Part shown: positions 6,570 through 15,356 of the stretch, one piece after another | How positions within the stretch are numbered: position 1 is the first letter of the stretch | Layout: the number at the start of each line of letters is the position of its first letter | Assembly (NCBI RefSeq): GCF_025210605.1 | Contig: NZ_JAOARI010000013.1 | Coordinates: 1 to 64,000, forward strand | Length of the DNA stretch: 64,000 nucleotides | Source of the DNA: Halodesulfovibrio sp. | Lineage (GTDB): Bacteria; Desulfobacterota; Desulfovibrionia; Desulfovibrionales; Desulfovibrionaceae | Direction: 5' to 3' | Translations under genes and position numbers: made by a program | The notes under the pieces: model-generated | The model's input: the letters and a program-made list of their open reading frames with translations, nothing else | Database searches by the model: none | What the model was told of the DNA's origin: nothing

Positions 6570-9500
6570 CTATTTTTTCCTTCTACCGGAAAGGAATTCA
6601 GCTGGAAGATTCAGCCACTGTTCCAGTACGGTCAGTGCAGGTTCGTAGAAGTTTGAGCCGCTGACATGAGATTTTTCTGCGCTGATGTCGGTAACACCAC
6701 AACCGTGGGTATGACAGATACGCTCAGATTTATTCATGAAGGAGAGGATCAAACGAGCCACACCGTAGGAAATTGCCATCACCAGTGCACATGAAATTGC
6801 GTCCCACGCGCCTGAACCGGTAGCGATACCGCCGAGGTTAATGTCAAGCGGAGCGAATCCGGTAGATTCGATGATGGAGTTTACAGGTGCCAGAAGCAGT
6901 CCTGGGAACACGCCGAAGAAGAGGGACGCGCCAGCCAGAATTGCCATCGGCATACGCATAAGTTTGCCTACTTCTGTTACTCCTTCGAGTCTTGGGTTCA
7001 ACTGACCGAAGAACGCGGAGTGCAGGAACTTAATCATATATGCAAGAGTAAGCACGGAGCCGGACAAAGCAAGCAGTGCCAGCAGAATTTCGCCCTCATC
7101 CATAAGACCGTGGTAGAGCATCCACTTGGAAGTGAAGCCGCTGAGTGGCGGAACACCTACAGCGGAGAATGCTGCAATGGCAAATACGGTGAGTGTAAAC
7201 GGCATCTTGCGACCAATACCGGAAAGCTCGTCGAGCGTATCGGCATGGGTGCGGTACATGATTGCACCTGCTGCGAGGAACAGAAGGTTTTTAAAGAACA
7301 TGTGGTTCACAAAGTGCATCAAGCCACCGGACACTGTCAGCGATGTTGCCATACAGATACCGAGAAGCACATATGCCATCTGGGAAACGGTGGAGTAAAT
7401 CAGCACACGTTTAATAGATGTCTGCATTACTGCTTTAAGTGCAGCGTAGAAGATGGTGATGCCTGCAACCCATGCAAGAGTGTACATAATTGCCGGTTGC
7501 GCCCAGTAGCCGGACTTGCCTGCAAAGAACCCTGCGCCACCGATAATGAAGAAGAGCTTCATAAGTCCGAAAGGACCTGTTTTCAGCAGTACAGAGGAAA
7601 TGTAACCGGAAACCGGAGTCGGTGCGGTTGCAGGGTGCATCCAGATATCAATTCGCAGTGGAAGCATTGCAGCTTTCATAGCAAAGCCAATCGCGATGAA
7701 TGCCATTGCGTACATACCGGTGGAGCCGGACATAGTTCCGAGCGCCTGAGCAAGTTCACCGAATCCGAATACACCGGACTCTGCTGTGAGCATTGCTACA
7801 CCGAAGAACATGAAGGATGCGCCAAGAATGTTGAATGTGAAGTACTTAAAGCCTTCTTTGAGAGCACTCTTGGACTCTTCATGGATAATGATGGAGTAAA
7901 GCGGCCAACTGGACATGATCTCCCAGAAAAGGAAGAACGTGAAAATGTTGGAGCTTGTTGCAACACCCAGCAGACCACCGATCATCAGCAGGAATAGGGT
8001 GAAGAAACGCCATTGGGTGTGGCTGTGATCCATGTAGTTTGCAGAGTATACGATGTTGAGAATACCCATGAGGATAATGAGGAGGCTGTAGCTGATGCTG
8101 AGCGCGTCCAGAGAACCCCATGAGAAACCAAGACCGATAAATGCAAGTACCAGAACGCCTACGGAACCCCATGCAGATTTTTCCAGATTGTCACGCAGGA
8201 TGTACGGAACTACTGCGCCAACCATTGGAATTGCTGCGTAGAGCGGCCAGCCGACAGCTAAGTCTGGCAGAGGCTGAACTGCAATTTTGCCTGCTGCAAG
8301 CAGAGACTGCATTACAGGAACAACAATAACAAAGTTCAGCTGCGGGAATACGCCCAGCAAGAGACATGCTGTAGCAAGTACACCCATTGGTATGAGACAG
8401 GTAAGCGGAGCTTCTGCAACCGGCTCACCTTCGTATTTTTCAAAGAAGAGGATGCGTACAAGACGGGTGTAGTACACAACGCCCATCAGACCACCGGCAA
8501 GAATCATAACTGCCAGAAGTGGCTGACCTGCATCCATCGCTGCGTAAACCATGAGGAATTTACTTACAAAACCGCCGAATGGTGGCAGTCCCATAATACC
8601 CATGAGACCTGCAAACAAACAAAGACCGGTAAGCGGCATTGCGCGTCCCATACCTTTCAGCTTGCTTATAGTGTATGTTCCTGAGCGGAGGATAAGCATG
8701 CCAACACCGAGGAACAGCAGGTTTTTCATGATAGCATGGTTCACAACGTGCGCCATGGAGCCAGTGAGCGAAAGGTATGTTCCAAGACCAAGTACCGCTG
8801 CAATCTCACCGACTTGTGCCATGGTGGAGTATGCGAGCATGCGCTTAACGTTGGTCTGCATAAGTGCCATGACTTCTGCAAACAGCAAGGTTACTGCGCC
8901 AAGCACGGTAATCAGCGTTGTGATATTGAATGCGCCTTCCTGATTAAAGTATCCGGCTCCAAAGAGGGCAAAGCATACCATGAGCATGCCGTAGATACCG
9001 GTTTTTGTAAGAATACCGGAGAGCGGACCAGAAATGGAAGAAGGTGCCACAGGGTGAGCAGCAGGTAGCCAGCTGTGGAATGGTACAAGACCAGCTTTTA
9101 CAGCAAAGCCGAAGAAACAGAGCAGCGCAGCAATACCGGCAAGCGCAGGGCTTATGTTTTCTGTTGCTTGAGCAATGGCAGCATAATCAAAGCTACCTGT
9201 TGCACTGTGGATAAGGAAGATACCGAACAGCAGGGCATATGCACCGGCTGCACACATAAAGAAGTATTTAAAGCCTGCTTTAAACGCGTTCTTAGTTTCT
9301 TCGTGAATAACGAGGAAGTAAGAGCTGAAGGTCATCAGTTCCCAGAAACCGTAGAGAGAGCCAAGGTGCTGGGTAAGAGTAAGACCAATCAAGGAACCCT
9401 GCATGAGAAGCAGGAAGAACCAGTAGCGGGTTGCGTTTTCTTTATGAATGTATCCACCTGAGTAGACGGTGACAATAAGTCCGATGCCGGACATGATACA

Positions 9501-10355
9501 TGCAAAAAGTTTGGAAAGCGCAGGTGCGTCAGTAGTGGTGGTTGCAATCAGTGCAACTGCAGATAATGCAGTCGCCAGTGCAAAGCGCCAGTCAAAACGC
9601 TTGAGTGCTGCCGGAATGTACTGTGACGGAATCAGCAACAGGAATGCGCCGACATACGGAAGTGAAGCAGCAAGTGGCCAGTGAGCTTCAAACTCAGGCA
9701 GGCTGACTTCTGAACCGAATATCGCCATAACCGGATGCAGGATCAGATCTGGGAAAATGTGAGATACAGCAACAGCTGCACCAATTATTACGGTGATACC
9801 ACCGAGAATCATGGAGGTAGCAGGCTTGTCTTCTGCATTTTCCGGTGCTTCAAAGCACAGTGTTTGAACAATGGTGATGGTGTACCACAAGGCAATACAG
9901 TTGCTTACAAGCAGCATGATTGCTGGCAGGTACATTTCAGCACTGATAAGTCCATATGTGAGAGCCAGTTTGCTTAACGCACCCTTGAACGGAGTAAATC
10001 CGATGGCAGAAAACATGGCAAACCCGAAGATTCCTGCGAAAAGTGGAGCACGCTTGAATGCGCCACGCAGGTTAGTAAGATCGAGTGAGCCAAACTGTCT
10101 TGCCAGCCCGAACAGTGCAAAAACAGCCAGACCTCTTATGGAGAGCTGATAGAAAAGGTGTAATGCAGCGCCTGCATTACCAGAGATTGTTCCTGTCCCG
10201 AACCCTGCAAGGACAGCTCCGATTTCCGCAATGCTGGAAAAAAGGAGTACGGTTGTTAATTTGTTAAACTGCTTGCAAGCCCAAATTTGCGTAAGCAGCA
10301 GAATCAAACACCCAAAGTAGACTGAGAAGTGAGAAGTGGTAACTTCAAGTAACAT
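6570..10355 (-). CDS. cooM: Coo hydrogenase giant antiporter-like membrane subunit
   Basis: Ion-translocating subunit, 1261 residues from the ATG at 10355 (AAGGAG ten bases upstream). It contains two complete NuoL/MrpD-type antiporter modules, marked by near-identical helices around residue 352 (IHEETKNAFKAGFKY) and residue 825 (IHEESKSALKEGFKY), plus a shorter degenerate antiporter-like region in the first 250 residues. A double-length subunit is normal for CooM of Rhodospirillum and D. vulgaris, while Ech enzymes have a single module, so this subunit identifies the complex as Coo type. It should couple H2 formation or uptake to ion transport across the cytoplasmic membrane. Confidence 0.9.
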   Translation of the reverse strand: MLLEVTTSHFSVYFGCLILLLTQIWACKQFNKLTTVLLFSSIAEIGAVLAGFGTGTISGNAGAALHLFYQLSIRGLAVFALFGLARQFGSLDLTNLRGAFKRAPLFAGIFGFAMFSAIGFTPFKGALSKLALTYGLISAEMYLPAIMLLVSNCIALWYTITIVQTLCFEAPENAEDKPATSMILGGITVIIGAAVAVSHIFPDLILHPVMAIFGSEVSLPEFEAHWPLAASLPYVGAFLLLIPSQYIPAALKRFDWRFALATALSAVALIATTTTDAPALSKLFACIMSGIGLIVTVYSGGYIHKENATRYWFFLLLMQGSLIGLTLTQHLGSLYGFWELMTFSSYFLVIHEETKNAFKAGFKYFFMCAAGAYALLFGIFLIHSATGSFDYAAIAQATENISPALAGIAALLCFFGFAVKAGLVPFHSWLPAAHPVAPSSISGPLSGILTKTGIYGMLMVCFALFGAGYFNQEGAFNITTLITVLGAVTLLFAEVMALMQTNVKRMLAYSTMAQVGEIAAVLGLGTYLSLTGSMAHVVNHAIMKNLLFLGVGMLILRSGTYTISKLKGMGRAMPLTGLCLFAGLMGIMGLPPFGGFVSKFLMVYAAMDAGQPLLAVMILAGGLMGVVYYTRLVRILFFEKYEGEPVAEAPLTCLIPMGVLATACLLLGVFPQLNFVIVVPVMQSLLAAGKIAVQPLPDLAVGWPLYAAIPMVGAVVPYILRDNLEKSAWGSVGVLVLAFIGLGFSWGSLDALSISYSLLIILMGILNIVYSANYMDHSHTQWRFFTLFLLMIGGLLGVATSSNIFTFFLFWEIMSSWPLYSIIIHEESKSALKEGFKYFTFNILGASFMFFGVAMLTAESGVFGFGELAQALGTMSGSTGMYAMAFIAIGFAMKAAMLPLRIDIWMHPATAPTPVSGYISSVLLKTGPFGLMKLFFIIGGAGFFAGKSGYWAQPAIMYTLAWVAGITIFYAALKAVMQTSIKRVLIYSTVSQMAYVLLGICMATSLTVSGGLMHFVNHMFFKNLLFLAAGAIMYRTHADTLDELSGIGRKMPFTLTVFAIAAFSAVGVPPLSGFTSKWMLYHGLMDEGEILLALLALSGSVLTLAYMIKFLHSAFFGQLNPRLEGVTEVGKLMRMPMAILAGASLFFGVFPGLLLAPVNSIIESTGFAPLDINLGGIATGSGAWDAISCALVMAISYGVARLILSFMNKSERICHTHGCGVTDISAEKSHVSGSNFYEPALTVLEQWLNLPAEFLSGRRKK

Positions 10356-10439
10356 GCAATTCTTGCTCCTTATGAAAGAAGACAATACCGACTGCCCAGA
10401 CGCACCTATAGCAGGTACATCCACGGTATTCTTCCAGTA

Positions 10440-10497
10440 CACCGCAGAGGAAACCCCATTTCCCTGAATATAGCGCGGCTATATTCAATCTGCGGTG
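10440..10497 (-). promoter_or_regulatory. Compact three-way-junction RNA in the coo operon leader
   Basis: Read on the minus strand, a perfect 9-bp stem (10489-10497 with 10440-10448) encloses a perfect 10-bp hairpin (10478-10487 with 10465-10474, loop CGC) and a 5-bp hairpin (10459-10463 with 10449-10453). Only one or two bases are unpaired at the junction. It lies 85 bases upstream of the cooM start codon. I do not recognise a known riboswitch class. Its position suggests control of the hydrogenase operon. Confidence 0.6.
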
Positions 10498-10520
10498 TTG
10501 TTTCTTTCAATCCGAATCCA

Positions 10521-10546
10521 GTGCGCCGTCGCAACACGGCTCAGCA
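10521..10546 (-). other. Additional hairpin in the coo leader region
   Basis: GTGC-GCCGT and ACGGC-TCA-GCAC form a 9-bp stem with a three-base bulge and a CGCAAC loop. It lies just upstream of the three-way junction and may be part of the same leader. Confidence 0.4.
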
Positions 10547-10559
10547 CTTCCTGTATGAC

Positions 10560-11733
10560 GGACTGTTCAACTGCACGTTGCCCTTTTAGTGCGGAAGAAA
10601 CAGTCATACGCATGACACTTTTTCGAAAAAACGGGTCGGCACTCCCGTAATTTGAAACTGTGTGGTGAAGTAGCTGGCAGCTCGTTATTTTTCAGTTTGG
10701 TGATTACCCTTTCAAAGAAGGAAAAGAAAATTGAGCTGATAGGACACGATTGTGGGAATTTTCTTAACCACAAATCTAATCAGCAATATAGTTCTTTTAC
10801 ATTTCTTTACACTTGAATGAGTAATCAATTAAACAATTTAGCGACCATTCGTCTCTTTTTTTGAGTATTTTGGTCTACATTGAAGAAGAGCGATGTACTA
10901 CTTCCTAGATTAACAGCCTGTAATTTTGTAACTTATTTGCAAAAGCTGCGCTTTTTTTTATGAATGCTTTTGAAAATAAGGGTTAATGCCCATTTACTAG
11001 TAGGTGTTAATCTCATGGATTAATGGATTGATGTATTTTTATTGATTGATCATGCAGTGAACCTATAGCTTGTTTTGATTGATCGCACAATCTTTCTTTT
11101 GATTTTTGTGGTGTCGTGTAATGCCCTGAAAAAGCAGCATTTAGAAGAGAACGCTTGACCGCTGTTGATGGCTGTTTTGGAAAAAAAGACAATAATATCG
11201 CAGGGTGAAGTGAAAAAGCTTCTGAGAGAAGAAAAAATGATGTTTTTTTTGTATGTAGAATCGTGTTTTTTCTGAATAAAATGATGGAAAAAAATAACTA
11301 TGAACAAAAAAATATCGTAGTAAAAAATGAAGTTGTTTTATTTTGGCTGAAGATAGATAAAAAAAATGCATAAAAAAATTTTTATACAATAAAATAAGAA
11401 TAAAAATCGCAAAAAAAAATAATTAGTGTCTATTTTTTAAAAATAAGATTCTAAAAACTTTCATTTAACACGTAACTACTGTTTTTTGCTGTTGATAAAA
11501 AACTATCTAGGCTCCATAAAAAATATATCATAATTGATACATAGTGATAAAACTCACAAGCTAGTGATAAGGCAGAATAGTGTCACTAATTCAGGTGATT
11601 GTAAGTTAAGTATAGAGTGAAATTTTTGTTTTGCATTGAGATGTGGTGAAAGTAAGAGTTCATTATCATTAATTCTGTAATTTAAAACGGGTAGAACCAA
11701 AAATGTAGGAAAAGTGTTGCAAAGCCTAGATAG
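10560..11733. other. Gene-free AT-rich region
   Basis: About 1.2 kb between the coo leader and the CRP-like site. It is full of A and T runs, especially 11200-11520. Open frames here are short, lack ribosome sites and read through low-complexity sequence, so I call none. GTCAT-ACGC-ATGAC near 10602 is a small hairpin. It probably holds the coo promoter at its left end. Confidence 0.6.
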
Positions 11734-11753
11734 CATGTGATAGTTTTCACATG
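11734..11753. promoter_or_regulatory. Perfect CRP/FNR-family palindrome
   Basis: CATGTGA-TAGTTT-TCACATG contains TGTGA-N6-TCACA, the consensus of E. coli CRP. Desulfovibrio has CRP-family regulators such as HcpR with related sites, and the Coo regulator CooA belongs to the same family. There is no coding gene within several hundred bases; the nearest downstream element is the possible small RNA ending at 11932. Confidence 0.6.
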
Positions 11754-11932
11754 AAAGCGAAATCTATATTTTCGAATAGAAATGCAAGGCACACCGCATC
11801 ATCTTTTCATATGTTTTACGCCCAATTAAGCATATGAGCGAAAATTACGCCAATAGATTTAAATAATGTATGAGGCTGAACCTTGGTTCAGCAGAAAAGC
11901 CTGACCATAAAAAATGGTCAGGCTTTTTTTTG
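11754..11932 (+). ncRNA. Possible small RNA ending in a strong terminator
   Basis: No reading frame fits, but the segment ends with a tight GCTGAACC-TT-GGTTCAGC hairpin and then a perfect terminator (AAGCCTGACCAT with its complement, followed by eight T residues, about 11895-11932). A terminator without a gene directly after a CRP-type site suggests a regulated small RNA. No clear -10/-35 pair was found, so the 5' end is a guess. Confidence 0.35.
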
Positions 11933-12020
11933 TTTCTTTCAAGATGGGGCAGAGTGTTGTCGATAGGAGGGGGGCATGGGAGAAGAAGCTTAGAGTGACT
12001 AGGGAAATGTGCATCGAGCA

Positions 12021-12052
12021 AAAAAAAAGATCATACTTTCGTATGATCTTTT
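12021..12052 (-). terminator. Terminator of tRNA-Leu copy 1
   Basis: On the minus strand AAAAGATCATAC-GAAA-GTATGATCTTTT is followed by a T-run. The same hairpin follows copies 2 and 3. Confidence 0.85.
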
Positions 12053-12061
12053 GTAAGTGCA

Positions 12062-12147
12062 TGGTGCCCAGGGGGAGACTCGAACTCCCACGGGCGTGGC
12101 CCACTACCCCCTCAAGATAGCGTGTCTACCAATTCCACCACCTGGGC
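12062..12147 (-). tRNA. tRNA-Leu (anticodon GAG), copy 1
   Basis: The minus strand folds into an 86-base class II tRNA. The acceptor stem GCCCAGG pairs with CCTGGGC, followed by ACCA with the CCA encoded. The anticodon arm is CTATC-TTGAGGG-GGTAG, giving anticodon GAG, which reads CUC and CUU leucine codons. It has a long variable arm (GGGCCACGCCC) and a normal T arm (GTTCGAGTC). Copies at 18009-18094 and 20309-20394 are identical. Confidence 0.95.
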
Positions 12148-12215
12148 ACTTATATGAGCTTCGCTAATGCGTCGCTCTGAGGTGCGTTAAGCTTTTGTCC
12201 CTCAACGCGGAAATG

Positions 12216-12244
12216 TGTTTATGTGGAATAACAAACTTTGGCAA
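12216..12244 (-). promoter_or_regulatory. Promoter of tRNA-Leu copy 1
   Basis: TTGCCA (-35) and TAAACA (-10) are separated by 17 bases on the minus strand. The same boxes with the same spacing stand before copies 2 and 3, while the spacer sequences have diverged. Confidence 0.75.
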
Positions 12245-12393
12245 GTGTTTTTTATGTTTTTTTTCAAAAAGTTTTGAATCTAATAAAATATCATGGCTGC
12301 TACTCCCTGAGAATGGGTTACTATGTACCGTGTTTTTTCGTGCAAGCGAGAACGCACCGGAAAGCTACATAGAGTATAATCAGGAGATATTTC

Positions 12394-12894
12394 ATGAAAT
12401 TAGTACGTATTTTTGCGATTACCGCAATCGTTATGAGCCTTGCTGCCTCATCATTTGCAATGAAACAAGATATGATGGCAAAACAACCGATGATGAAAGA
12501 CGGCATGATTATGATGAAGATGAATTCTGATGGAAAGCTCATGCCTATGATGATGAAAGACGGCGGAATGCAGCCAATGATGATGAAAGACGGCATGGAA
12601 ATGAAAGATAAAAAAATGCCGATGATGATGGCAAAATGCGGCGTAATTAAAATGCCTATGATGATGAAAGACGGCATGCTCATTCCAATGATGAAAGATA
12701 TGAAAAACGACAAAATGATGATGAAAGATATGAAGATGGAATGCATGATGGTGCCAGTGATGACGGGCAACGGCATGGTTATGATGATGCCTGTGATGAT
12801 GAAAGATGGTATGATGATGCCAATGATGATGAAAGACGGCATGATGATGCCAATGGAAAAGCCAATGATGATGAATGGTGGAAAAATGAAATAG
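12394..12894 (+). CDS. Secreted methionine-rich repeat protein
   Basis: ATG at 12394 follows AGGAG. The 166-residue product starts with a clear signal peptide (MKLVRIFAITAIVMSLAASS, cut after FA near residue 22). The mature 144 residues contain about 59 methionines, roughly 40 percent, arranged in repeats of the type P-MMM-KDG-M, spaced by lysine and aspartate. Two lone cysteines (in AKCG and MECM) are present, and almost no aromatic residues. Methionine clusters of this kind bind Cu(I) or Ag(I) in CusB, CopC and PcoA-like proteins, and can also act as an oxidant sink; both roles are inference. It is a single gene beside tRNA-Leu copy 1. Codon repetition suggests growth by ATG-rich slippage. 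Confidence 0.85.
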   Translation: MKLVRIFAITAIVMSLAASSFAMKQDMMAKQPMMKDGMIMMKMNSDGKLMPMMMKDGGMQPMMMKDGMEMKDKKMPMMMAKCGVIKMPMMMKDGMLIPMMKDMKNDKMMMKDMKMECMMVPVMTGNGMVMMMPVMMKDGMMMPMMMKDGMMMPMEKPMMMNGGKMK

Positions 12895-13050
12895 CATCAT
12901 AGGCTGAGGGCTGCTCAAGCTATATACTAGTTCAGAAAAAAGAGAATATTATCTCAAGGGTTAGAGAGATTTTTTCTTGATACAAGTATGGGCTTGGGTG
13001 TTGAACTTAAGCTATATGTTTTTTCTAGCCATGATTTTGTAGCTATTATC

Positions 13051-13082
13051 GAGCGCTCTGCATACGCAGGGCGCTTTTTTTG
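13051..13082 (+). terminator. Rho-independent terminator downstream of the Met-rich gene
   Basis: GCGCTCTGC-ATAC-GCAGGGCGC followed by seven T residues. It lies about 155 bases after the Met-rich stop codon, so it could end either that transcript or a separate short RNA. Confidence 0.6.
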
Positions 13083-13517
13083 CTCGTAAGCCAAGACTGA
13101 GTAGACCGTATCTTTTGATCTTTGAATTTGCTGATGGAAAAAAAATGTAACAAAAATAGTATCGATAACTAATATCTTTACAAGGTGAGCAGAAATACTT
13201 ATTTGGAAAATACAGCAAAATTAAAGCACAAAAGTTGATTCGGAAGATTACGAGCTGGATTTCCCAAAAGTATTATATGTTGTAAAAATGAAACGATTAC
13301 ATTGAGTTGTGAAAAGAATATTTTGCTTTAATAGCCTGAAATGAGGTACTATTAAATTTGACAAATGATAACTTGAACAAAGCAAGTGTAACAATGTTAT
13401 GGAACAACTAGCTTCGTTGCGTTTCTAGTTATTCAACGCTGAATAATAAGTATTTTGGCGACATAATAAAAAAAGTTTCTGCCTCGCCCATTAGCGCAGG
13501 AACAAAATATTCAGGAG
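13083..13517. other. Gene-free stretch upstream of glpD
   Basis: About 430 bases with AT-rich sequence and no convincing reading frame, tRNA or strong hairpin. It presumably contains the glpD promoter, which I could not place. Confidence 0.5.
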
Positions 13518-13523
13518 ATGAGT

Positions 13524-15107
13524 GTGCAGCGTTCAGAATCTATTGAAAGAATTGAAAGTCAGGATGTGTGGGATGTGCTGATTATCGGTGGTGGCGCTAC
13601 CGGACTTGGTTCCGGTGTAGATGCTGCTTCAAGAGGGTATTCAACCGTTCTGCTTGAATCTGCGGATTTTGGTCAGGCTACTTCCAGCCGAAGCACAAAG
13701 CTTGCCCATGGTGGAGTGCGGTACCTTGAACAGATGAATTTTTCTTTGGTATATGATGCGCTGCATGAACGTGGTCGCATGCGTCGCAATGCACCGCATC
13801 TGGTGGATGACCAATCATTTATTGTTCCAACCTACAGCTGGTGGGAAACACTTTATTATGGTGCTGGGCTTGTCGTGTATGACCTGTTGTCAGGGCCGTT
13901 CAGCTTTGGATTCTCGTATCCAATGATACGTAACCGCGTGTTTAACCATGTTCCCGGTTTGAATCCTGCAAAAGTAAAAGCAGGCGTCCGTTATCATGAT
14001 GGTCAGTTTGATGATTCAAGGTATGTAATGGCGCTGGCGCTCACTATGAATGACCTTGGTGGCTGTCCGGTTAACCATATGCAGGTTGTATCACTCATCA
14101 AAGAAGAAGAAACTGTACGGGGTGTGGTTGCTGTTGATTTGCTAACAGGCAAAGAACACAAAATTTACGCACGTTCAGTTGTTAATGCGACAGGTGTCTT
14201 TACAGATGATATTCGCCAGATGGATGATCCTTCCGTAACGCCTATTCTGCAACCTAGTCAGGGAATTCACTTAATGCTCGACAGAGAATTTTGTCCGGGC
14301 GAGGCTGGTATTCTTATTCCTAAAACTGATGACGGGCGCGTTGTGTTTGTTCTGCCTTGGCATGATAAACTTATTATTGGGACAACAGATACAGAAGTTG
14401 ATGCCCCGGAAATGGAACCAAGAGCGACTGATGCAGAAGTTGATTTTCTTCTTGAACACGTTGGGCGCTTCCTTGCTCGTAAGCCTCAGCGTAAAGATGT
14501 TCGCAGTGTATTTAATGGTATCCGTCCGCTTATTAAAGCAGAAGGCTCAGGCGCAACATCCACGTTGTCCCGCGATCACTATTTGACTGTTTCTCCATCA
14601 GGGCTTGTCACAATTGCGGGTGGTAAATGGACAACATACCGTAAGATGGCAGAAGATGTTGTTAACACCTGTGCGAAAACAGCTGGATTACCGGAAGCAG
14701 ATTGCCGAACCAGCAACCTGCCGTTGCATGGCTGGACTCGTGACTTTTCTAAGAGTGACCCACTTCGTGTGTACGGCAGCGATACAGAGAAGTTATACGA
14801 TCTGCTGGACGAAGATGATTGCTTGGCAGAATTGGTGCACAGTCGTCTGCCATACCGTAAAGTTGAGGTGGTATGGGCTGTGCGTTCTGAAATGGCGCAT
14901 ACTTTGTATGGTGTTCTTGCGCTTCGTACCCGTGCATTGCTTCTTGATGCAGAAGCGACAATAGAAGCTGCGCCGGAAGTTGCGCGACTTATGGCTGCTG
15001 AACTTGGTCTCTCTGGTGACGATGCAGATGCATGGATTGATGCACAGTTAGCAGAGTTCCGAGAAGTAGCAGCTCTATACGTTGCAGGAAATTGCTGCGA
15101 ATTGTAA
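13524..15107 (+). CDS. glpD: Glycerol-3-phosphate dehydrogenase (FAD-dependent)
   Basis: Oxidises glycerol 3-phosphate to dihydroxyacetone phosphate at the membrane and passes electrons to quinone. The product of about 527 residues has the FAD dinucleotide-binding motif DVLIIGGGATGLGSG near the start, the family signature SSRSTKLAHGGVRYLEQ, and a C-terminal GlpD-type domain. The start is chosen as GTG at 13524 because AGGAG (13513-13517) abuts the in-frame ATG at 13518 with no spacing and sits six bases before the GTG. No glpF or glpK is adjacent, so it stands alone here. Confidence 0.92.
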   Translation: MQRSESIERIESQDVWDVLIIGGGATGLGSGVDAASRGYSTVLLESADFGQATSSRSTKLAHGGVRYLEQMNFSLVYDALHERGRMRRNAPHLVDDQSFIVPTYSWWETLYYGAGLVVYDLLSGPFSFGFSYPMIRNRVFNHVPGLNPAKVKAGVRYHDGQFDDSRYVMALALTMNDLGGCPVNHMQVVSLIKEEETVRGVVAVDLLTGKEHKIYARSVVNATGVFTDDIRQMDDPSVTPILQPSQGIHLMLDREFCPGEAGILIPKTDDGRVVFVLPWHDKLIIGTTDTEVDAPEMEPRATDAEVDFLLEHVGRFLARKPQRKDVRSVFNGIRPLIKAEGSGATSTLSRDHYLTVSPSGLVTIAGGKWTTYRKMAEDVVNTCAKTAGLPEADCRTSNLPLHGWTRDFSKSDPLRVYGSDTEKLYDLLDEDDCLAELVHSRLPYRKVEVVWAVRSEMAHTLYGVLALRTRALLLDAEATIEAAPEVARLMAAELGLSGDDADAWIDAQLAEFREVAALYVAGNCCEL

Positions 15108-15130
15108 CCTGCTTTGTTTTACGTAAATGA

Positions 15131-15162
15131 AACCCGCCTCCAGTTGGAAGCGGGTTTTTTGT
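15131..15162 (+). terminator. Terminator of glpD
   Basis: AACCCGC and GCGGGTT form the stem, followed by a T-run 25 bases after the stop codon. Confidence 0.85.
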
Positions 15163-15356
15163 TTTGTTCTCATTAATAATGCGAAATGAAATTTTGCTTT
15201 GGTGAGTAAGCTTCGAAAATACTCTTTATGTACAATTGAGCTATATATAATGATGTAGCTAATGTGCGCCGTATGTTTGAGCCAGCCATAACAACCTCAA
15301 CTGGCTGGACATATAAGCGCTTTAGTCCAATCAGTTGAGATTGTTTACGGGAACGC

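Noticed and set aside
7020..7997. A 325-codon open frame on the plus strand with many cysteines and histidines
   Set aside because: It is antisense to cooM, has no ribosome site, and its composition is what antisense of hydrophobic coding sequence produces.
6570..10355. Double-module antiporter subunit as a novel gene fusion
   Set aside because: CooM proteins of Rhodospirillum and D. vulgaris are already of this length, so it is normal for Coo hydrogenases.
11050..11389. Short minus-strand frames in the AT-rich region
   Set aside because: Phe/Lys/Ser low-complexity products from A/T runs, no ribosome sites.
12376..12382. TATAAT just upstream of the Met-rich gene as its -10 box
   Set aside because: Transcription would then start only a few bases before the ATG and miss most of the ribosome site; no suitable -35 is present.
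12451..12918. A very histidine-rich open frame on the minus strand
   Set aside because: It is the antisense of the ATG-rich Met repeat gene (ATG read backwards gives CAT, histidine). The sense frame has the signal peptide and ribosome site.
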